Shown piece after piece: positions 59,230 through 64,000 of a stretch of 64,000 nt of DNA. The translations under genes were made by a program, and so were the position numbers. The stretch covers positions 19,002,501 to 19,066,500 of the forward strand of contig OX327705.1 in the NCBI GenBank assembly GCA_946807835.1. Direction: 5' to 3'. The stretch comes from Ailanthus altissimus (Eukaryota > Streptophyta > Magnoliopsida > Sapindales > Simaroubaceae). Each line of letters opens with the position of its first letter. The first letter of the stretch is position 1. A model generated the notes under the pieces. It was not told the origin of the DNA. It worked only from the letters and a program-made list of their open reading frames with translations, and did no database searches.

Positions 59230-60660
59230 AATTATTAAAAGAACATAGGTTTGTAATAGGTTGGACCATAGCTAATATTAAAGGTACTTTTCTATTGATA
59301 TGCTCCCATAAAATTCATTTAGAAGAAGGTGCCTAACCCTATAGAGATCCACAAAGAAGACTTAACCCAACAATGAAAGAAGTAGTGAAGAAAGAAGTCT
59401 TAAAACTATTAGATGTAGGTATAATCTGCCCAATTTCTGATAGTCAATGGATAAGTCCAACTCAAGTAGTGCTTAAGAAGTCTGGGGTTACTATTATGGA
59501 AAATGAGAATGGGATACCTGTTACAACTAGGGTAGTAAGCAGTTGGTGAATGTGCATTGATTATAAAAAGCTAAACACAATAACCAGGAAAGACTATATT
59601 TTATTGCCTTTTGTCAACCAAATTTTAGAATGTGTAGCTGGACATCCCTTTTATTACTTTCTTAATGGGTATTTAGGATATTACCAGATTGAGATAGTTA
59701 TAGAAGATAAAAAAAAAACCAATTTTACATGCACTTTTGGTACTTATACTTTTCGTAGAATGCCATTTGGATTATGTAATGCACCAGCTACTTTTCAAAG
59801 ATGTATGCTGAGTATTTTCTCTGATATGATTGAAAATGCATGAAAGCTTTTATGGTTAATTTGACTATTTTTGGTGATTCTTTTGATTTATATCTACTTA
59901 ACTTAAAAGTTATTTTGAGTAGGTGTAAAGAAAAAGGACTTGTTCTAAACTGGGAGAAATGTCATTTCATAATATCTTCAAGGATTGTTTTAGGGCATAC
60001 TGTATCTTACAAAGGGATAGAGGTTGATAAGGCCAAAATTGAATTAATCTCTAAATTACTTACGCTTAAAATGGTAAAAGATGTTCGATCTTTTTTTTGG
60101 ACATGTTGGCTTTTACAGGAGGTTTATACAAAAGTTTTCTACTATATCTAGACCATTGCGTAACCTTCTACTAGAAGATGTTGAATTCACATAGACATAA
60201 GAGTGTGAAAAGGCCTTCCGAACACTTATTGCCAAACTCACCACCGCTCATATCATGTAATCACTGGATTAGAACCTCCCATTTGAGATTATGTGTAATG
60301 CAAGTAATTATGCTGTAGGAGCAGTTCTTAGGCAACGAAGGGAAGGGAAACACTTTGTTGTTTATTATGCTAGTAGGACTTTGAATGATGCTCAAATGAA
60401 TTACACTATTACTGAAAAAAACTATTAGCTATTATTTTTCCTTAGACAAATTCCGTTCTTATTTGATTGGTTCACCTATTATTATTTTTGCTGACCACAC
60501 AGCCCTTAAGTACCTTCTTTCTAAGAAAGATTCTGAAGCCTGTTTAATTAGGTGAAATTTTCTTTTGTAGGAATTTGATCTAACTATTAAAGACAAGAAG
60601 GGCGTTGAAAATGTTGTTGCTGATCATTTATCCTACCTTGAGTTCACTAACTTTACTGAT
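59230..60660 (+). pseudogene. Gypsy reverse transcriptase and RNase H
   Basis: RT pieces: CIDYKKLNTITRKDYILLPF (59553) and FLNGYLGYYQIEI, where Asn stands at the first catalytic Asp position; then TFGTYTFRRMPFGLCNAPAT. TGA at 59841 ends that frame. In a shifted frame the second catalytic site reads FMVN in place of FMDD (59849-59860), followed by LVLNWEKCHFIISSRIVLGH and IEVDKAKIELI. RNase H remnant: AVGAVLRQRREGKHFVVYYA (about 60310-60370) and the D-H-L region near 60620. Catalytic residues are lost at both RT sites, so the enzyme is dead. Confidence 0.9.
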
Positions 60661-60759
60661 GTTCCACCCATTCGAGATGATTTCCCTGATAAACATCTTT
60701 TTACTATAAGCCAAATTTCTTGGTATGCACATATAGTAAATTATTTGGTTTGTGGTAAA

Positions 60760-61985
60760 TTTTCATTTAACTGGAGTGCACAAGATAAGCGTAAGTTCTT
60801 GGTTGAGGTATGTAATTTTTATTAGGATGATCCATATCTTTTTAAATACTGGCCTGACCAAATTATGAGACGTTGCATTCTTAAAAGTAAAGTTTCTAGT
60901 GTCTTAATTTTTTTTTATAGTACTACTTCTGGCCGTTACTTTTTTATGAAGAAGACAGCTGAAAAAATTTTATAGTGTGGCCTTCACTGGCCCACTTTGT
61001 TTAAAGACACTAATAATTTTTGTTATTTTTATTAAAGATGTCACTGTATCTCGAAGACATATGATGCCTCTTAACCCTATTCTTGTTATTGAGATATGTG
61101 ATTGTTGGGGTATCAATTTTATGAGTTCTTTTCCCTTATCTTTTGGCTACCTTTACATCCTTCTAGCTATTGACTATGTACCAAAATAGGTAGAGGCTGT
61201 AGCTTGTCGTACTAATGATAACACAACTATAGTAAAATTCTTAAAAGAAAATGTGTTATCTAGGTATGATATACTACGTGTCATTATTAGTGACCAAGGA
61301 ACACATTTTTGTAACCATTCTTTTGAGGCTTTGATGTGTAGGTATGATATTCTTCACAAAGTTTTCACTACATACCATCCATAGATAAATGGACAAGTCG
61401 AGCTAGTAAATTGAGAGGTTAAACAAATTTTGAAAAATACGGTTAGCCTGAGTCGCAAAGATTAGTCTCTATGCCTTTCTAATGCATTATAAACATGTTG
61501 CATTGTATACAAAACTATCTTAGGAATGTCTCCTTACTGACTTATCTATGGAAAAATTTGCCATTTACTTGTTGAGTTAGAGCATAAAGCTTATTGGGTT
61601 GTCAAAGCTCTTAACGTTGATTTGAACGTTGCAGGTTTTCAGAAAAAATTACAATTGTCAAAATTAGAAGAGCTACGAAATGATGTATATGACAACTCCA
61701 AGATTTACAAAGCTAAAATGAAAGTGGCTCATGACAAATAGATCTCAAGAAAACACTTCAATCTAAATTAAAGAGTTTATCTTTATAATTCTCGATTACA
61801 TTGACACTCAGAAAAGTTGAGATCTCGATGGACTGGTCAATTTATAGTAAGACACATTTTTTCTAATAGTTCTATCAAAATCAAGGACCCTACTAATGGA
61901 TGAATTTTCAAAGTGAATGGATAGCGGTTGAAAAGCTATGTGAAAAATATAGATCACTCTATGTACTTAGATGAGATCTCTCTTG
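60760..61985 (+). pseudogene. Gypsy integrase (Athila type)
   Basis: Begins with the zinc-binding part (about 60780-61080: KFLVEV, DDPYLFKYWPDQIMRRC, LHWPTLFKD), then the core ICDCWGINFMSS...LAIDYVPK (61091-61186) and VIISDQGTHFCNHSF (about 61285-61325); after that INGQVELVN with a stop. The C-terminal part near 61770-61990 resembles the usual basic tail. No chromodomain is seen, as expected of Athila. Multiple stops and frameshifts. Confidence 0.88.
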
Positions 61986-62256
61986 TAGATCTTGTTTATC
62001 ATGCTTGATTAGGTTCAATCTATTTGTACAATATTTTATATTTTGTCCATATTTTATCTTTTGAATTTTTATTTTTACTTTTATTTTCTTTCATATTTTA
62101 TTCTATTCTTTTTCTTTTTTTTCTTCCGTATGATTTTGTTTCCCAGTCAAGTGGCGGATACGGTACTTTGTAACTATTACAGTAAGTTTTTTAGTTCCTT
62201 AAAAATCGTCCCTCAAACTGTGCATTCATCTATTTTCTTTTTCACTTTCTTTCAAA

Positions 62257-62874
62257 ATGGATAGCATTCTTGCCAACCTTAAAAAATGCTTTCCTTCATT
62301 GCCTTAAAATGTTCTACTTAAGATTTACAAAGCACGGTGTAAAAGACTAAGGCTATTGATGTTCAAGAATATTCATGCAGATATTCGTTGGTTAATCGAA
62401 GCCAAGGTTCGATTATCTAGTGAGTCTGCAAATGATTTTGTTTCTTTTATGCCTAATCTTGGAAGAAGCTCTTATGCCAAAAATCAAAGAGCAAAAATGT
62501 TACAAGGCTGTCATAAATGTGCTCGATGAAATTGTAACCATAGTTGTCATTCTTTAAGATTTGCATCTAGAAATCAAGAAGATAAAATTTAGTTCATTAT
62601 GGATGGACTGAGTAAGGAGTCTTTGGATGATATCCTATTGACTCTTGATACGCATCCTTGTGGGCTCGTGCAATGTGAACTTTTCGATTTATAGAATAAA
62701 TTCAAAAATGAACATCAACGATATAGTCTCAGGAATTTGATTCTAAAAGATCTTATTTGCCAATTTATAAGAAAATTAGGTGGGAAGCCTATCCCCGACC
62801 TAGAAAGGGCATTTAAGCTGTTATTAGACGTAAAACCAGAGGAAAATGTGAGCCACAATCATAACAACCTGTAA
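62257..62874 (+). pseudogene. Unidentified post-pol frame (206 codons, four in-frame stops)
   Basis: From ATG 62257 (MDSILANLKKCFPSLP) one frame runs without a frameshift to TAA 62872-62874. It is interrupted only by TAA 62305, TGA 62530, TAG 62590 and TAG 62692, each a single transition from a Gln or Trp codon. It includes a Cys/His cluster CHKCAR...NCNHSCH (about 62509-62550), then FIMDGLSKESLDDILLTLDT and a C-terminal helical stretch LICQFIRKLGGKPIPDLERA. No membrane segment or signal peptide. Position: after integrase, where Athila elements can carry env-like ORFs, but nothing here looks envelope-like. I do not recognise the family. Confidence 0.55.
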
Positions 62875-63154
62875 ATACATGAGTTTTAATTTTAAAATTT
62901 TTTAAAATTTTATTTATGGAAAGTAAGGCTACTCATATAGATGTTTTAAATTCAAATCTTTTGGTTAAATAATGCATGTGGGTTATTATCTTTAAATTTT
63001 TTTGTTTTATTTTTAAATCTCTTCTCATAAACTGTCGAGTTACCAAAATCAATGTTATCATTTGGTACTTTATAAATACAACACCTCATTTTTTTTTTAT
63101 ATTTTTATATATTGAGATAAAGGTGAGTGTAGATATGGAGGAAATCTCAGTTTA

Positions 63155-63719
63155 AATATATGTGTATTTTGTGGATTTAGTCCGAGAAAAATAAAGTGTT
63201 TGTAGAGGCAACAAAAAATCTAAAAAAAGTATTAGTTGTAAGAAAAATTCATTTGATTTATGGGGGGGTAGCCTTGGGTTAATGAAGTGTGTGTTAATAG
63301 CTGTACATTTAGGAGGAAGTCAATTTTTAAGTATTATTCCTACAGCTTTAGCCGTGGGAAACCTAATTGGAAAAATAATAGCAGAGGAATTACAAGTCTC
63401 ATCCATACATGAACATATAGCTAGAATGCTTTACTATGCAGACATTTTTTTTGCTTTAACAAATGGTTTTGGTACCTTGGAAGAAAATTTTCAAAATGCC
63501 TCTTGGACCTAACTGAATATCCATTGAAACCCATAGGTTTATTAAATGTTAATAACTATTTTGATTGCTTACTCTGTTTTTTTATCAAGCTGTGAAATAG
63601 AATTTTATTTCACATTTAGCGTGATAGATCCTCGTTTCTGCTACCAATACGGATGAATTGATTGATAAATTACAGGTAGTTACCTACGAACTTGACCCAA
63701 TAATAACTCAGATCGATTA
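63155..63719 (+). pseudogene. LONELY GUY (LOG)-like cytokinin-activation gene, intronless degenerate copy
   Basis: LOG enzymes (cytokinin riboside 5'-monophosphate phosphoribohydrolases) release active cytokinin. Three frames joined by two frameshifts cover the family from near its start: ICVFCGFSPRK (63158), VFVEATKNLKKVLVV and HLIYGGVALG (63202-63281), then GLMKCVLIAVHLGG, IIPTALAVGNLIGK and IHEHIARMLYYADIFFALTN GFGTLEE (63276-63487). Degraded C-terminal pieces follow, resembling KPVGLLNVDGYY (about 63522-63562) and IIVSAPTAKEL (LVSATNTDELIDKL, 63630-63675). The PGGxGT motif has become LTNGFGT and the MHxRKAxMA motif is eroded, so it is inactive. Plant LOG genes normally have several introns; none separates these blocks, implying a reverse-transcribed copy. 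It lies between integrase and the G-tract of the Gypsy element. Confidence 0.82.
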
Positions 63720-63891
63720 GTTAGTGGGCTATAACAAGCAAAAACTGAATTTGACACTTCGTTTGTAAATTTTTATTTATTTATTAGCATCATCATTCAG
63801 TTTTTATTTGTTTAAGTGTCTCTTAGGTTTGTTTCGTTTGAATAACTGACGTTTCAGGTAATGTCTCTTATACTTTATCTCTTTTTATTTA

Positions 63892-63942
63892 AACATTGAG
63901 GACAATGTTTTATCTAGTTTTGGGGGGGGGGGGGGGGGGGGG
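63892..63942 (+). other. Gypsy G-tract / polypurine signature
   Basis: acattgaggacaatgtttt followed by ttttg and a run of 18 G (63924-63941). The phrase precedes the 3' end of many plant Athila/Tat elements. The final polypurine tract and 3' LTR may lie beyond the window. Confidence 0.8.
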
Positions 63943-64000
63943 ATAGTAGATATAAATTGTATTTTGTATTCCAAATAAAAAATAAAAAAAAGATAATGGG

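Larger units (their letters stand above)
54246..64000 (+). mobile_element. Athila-like Ty3/Gypsy element carrying extra sequence; runs off the window
   Basis: Candidate 5' LTR, PBS, gag, protease, RT, RNase H and integrase in Gypsy order, then about 1.9 kb of post-pol sequence, then the gaggacaatgtt...G-tract signature. Integrase wording (PLNPILVIEICDCWGINFM) points to the Athila lineage. All pol domains are damaged. Post-pol cargo includes an unidentified 206-codon frame and a LOG-like pseudogene. The 3' LTR is not reached. Confidence 0.85.

Overview
This window is nuclear DNA of a eudicot plant; I cannot name the species. The evidence is two intron-bearing host genes with plant-only architecture (a plastid sigma factor and LIKE HETEROCHROMATIN PROTEIN 1), AT-rich non-coding DNA, and a dense population of plant-type transposable elements (TEs). 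Only about 12 kb (roughly 16.0-28.6 kb) is a gene island. Everything else is TE sequence or unassigned AT-rich DNA.

Layout. 0-1.65 kb: broken Ty3/Gypsy gag-protease fragment. 1.65-8.0 kb: decayed minus-strand Ty1/Copia element with its primer binding site (PBS) and one long terminal repeat (LTR); a 1.4-kb solo LTR is nested inside that LTR. 8.0-15.5 kb: an old Mutator-like element (MULE) in two convergent halves, split by an LTR-like block and carrying a SINE with an 18-bp target-site duplication (TSD). 15.5-16.0 kb: a complete miniature LTR retrotransposon (TRIM). 16.86-21.28 kb: SIG2, seven coding exons. 23.12-28.58 kb: LHP1, six coding exons; its 2.9-kb fourth intron holds a three-LTR TRIM cluster and a second SINE. 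30.27-35.76 kb: complete but dead Tork-like Copia element with a perfect 5-bp TSD. 36.62-43.48 kb: complete MULE with ~380-bp terminal inverted repeats (TIRs), a perfect 9-bp TSD, and convergent DUF1985/Ulp1-protease and transposase genes. 43.61-44.46 kb: short MULE relative. 44.5-54.2 kb: degraded elements, including another TRIM, a relative of the 4.4-8.0 kb LTR, and a minus-strand Gypsy integrase remnant. 54.2-64.0 kb: an Athila-like Gypsy element that runs off the window.

How the genes work together. SIG2 would be imported into plastids to direct the bacterial-type RNA polymerase. LHP1 reads H3K27me3 in the nucleus. They are neighbours on the same strand, about 1.8 kb apart, and nothing in the sequence links their functions. 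All TE coding regions seen here carry stops, frameshifts or lost catalytic residues.

Main discoveries. (1) An intronless, degenerate copy of a cytokinin-activating LONELY GUY (LOG) gene lies between integrase and the G-tract of the Athila-like element. (2) The same element has a 206-codon unidentified frame after pol, with four in-frame stops but no frameshift. (3) The 6.9-kb MULE has both ends, its TSD and a two-gene convergent layout, and an older relative at 8-15 kb has the same layout flipped. (4) One TRIM family occupies three loci, including an intron of LHP1. (5) GC-rich, GCGC-type word-repeat blocks occur in several unrelated TEs.
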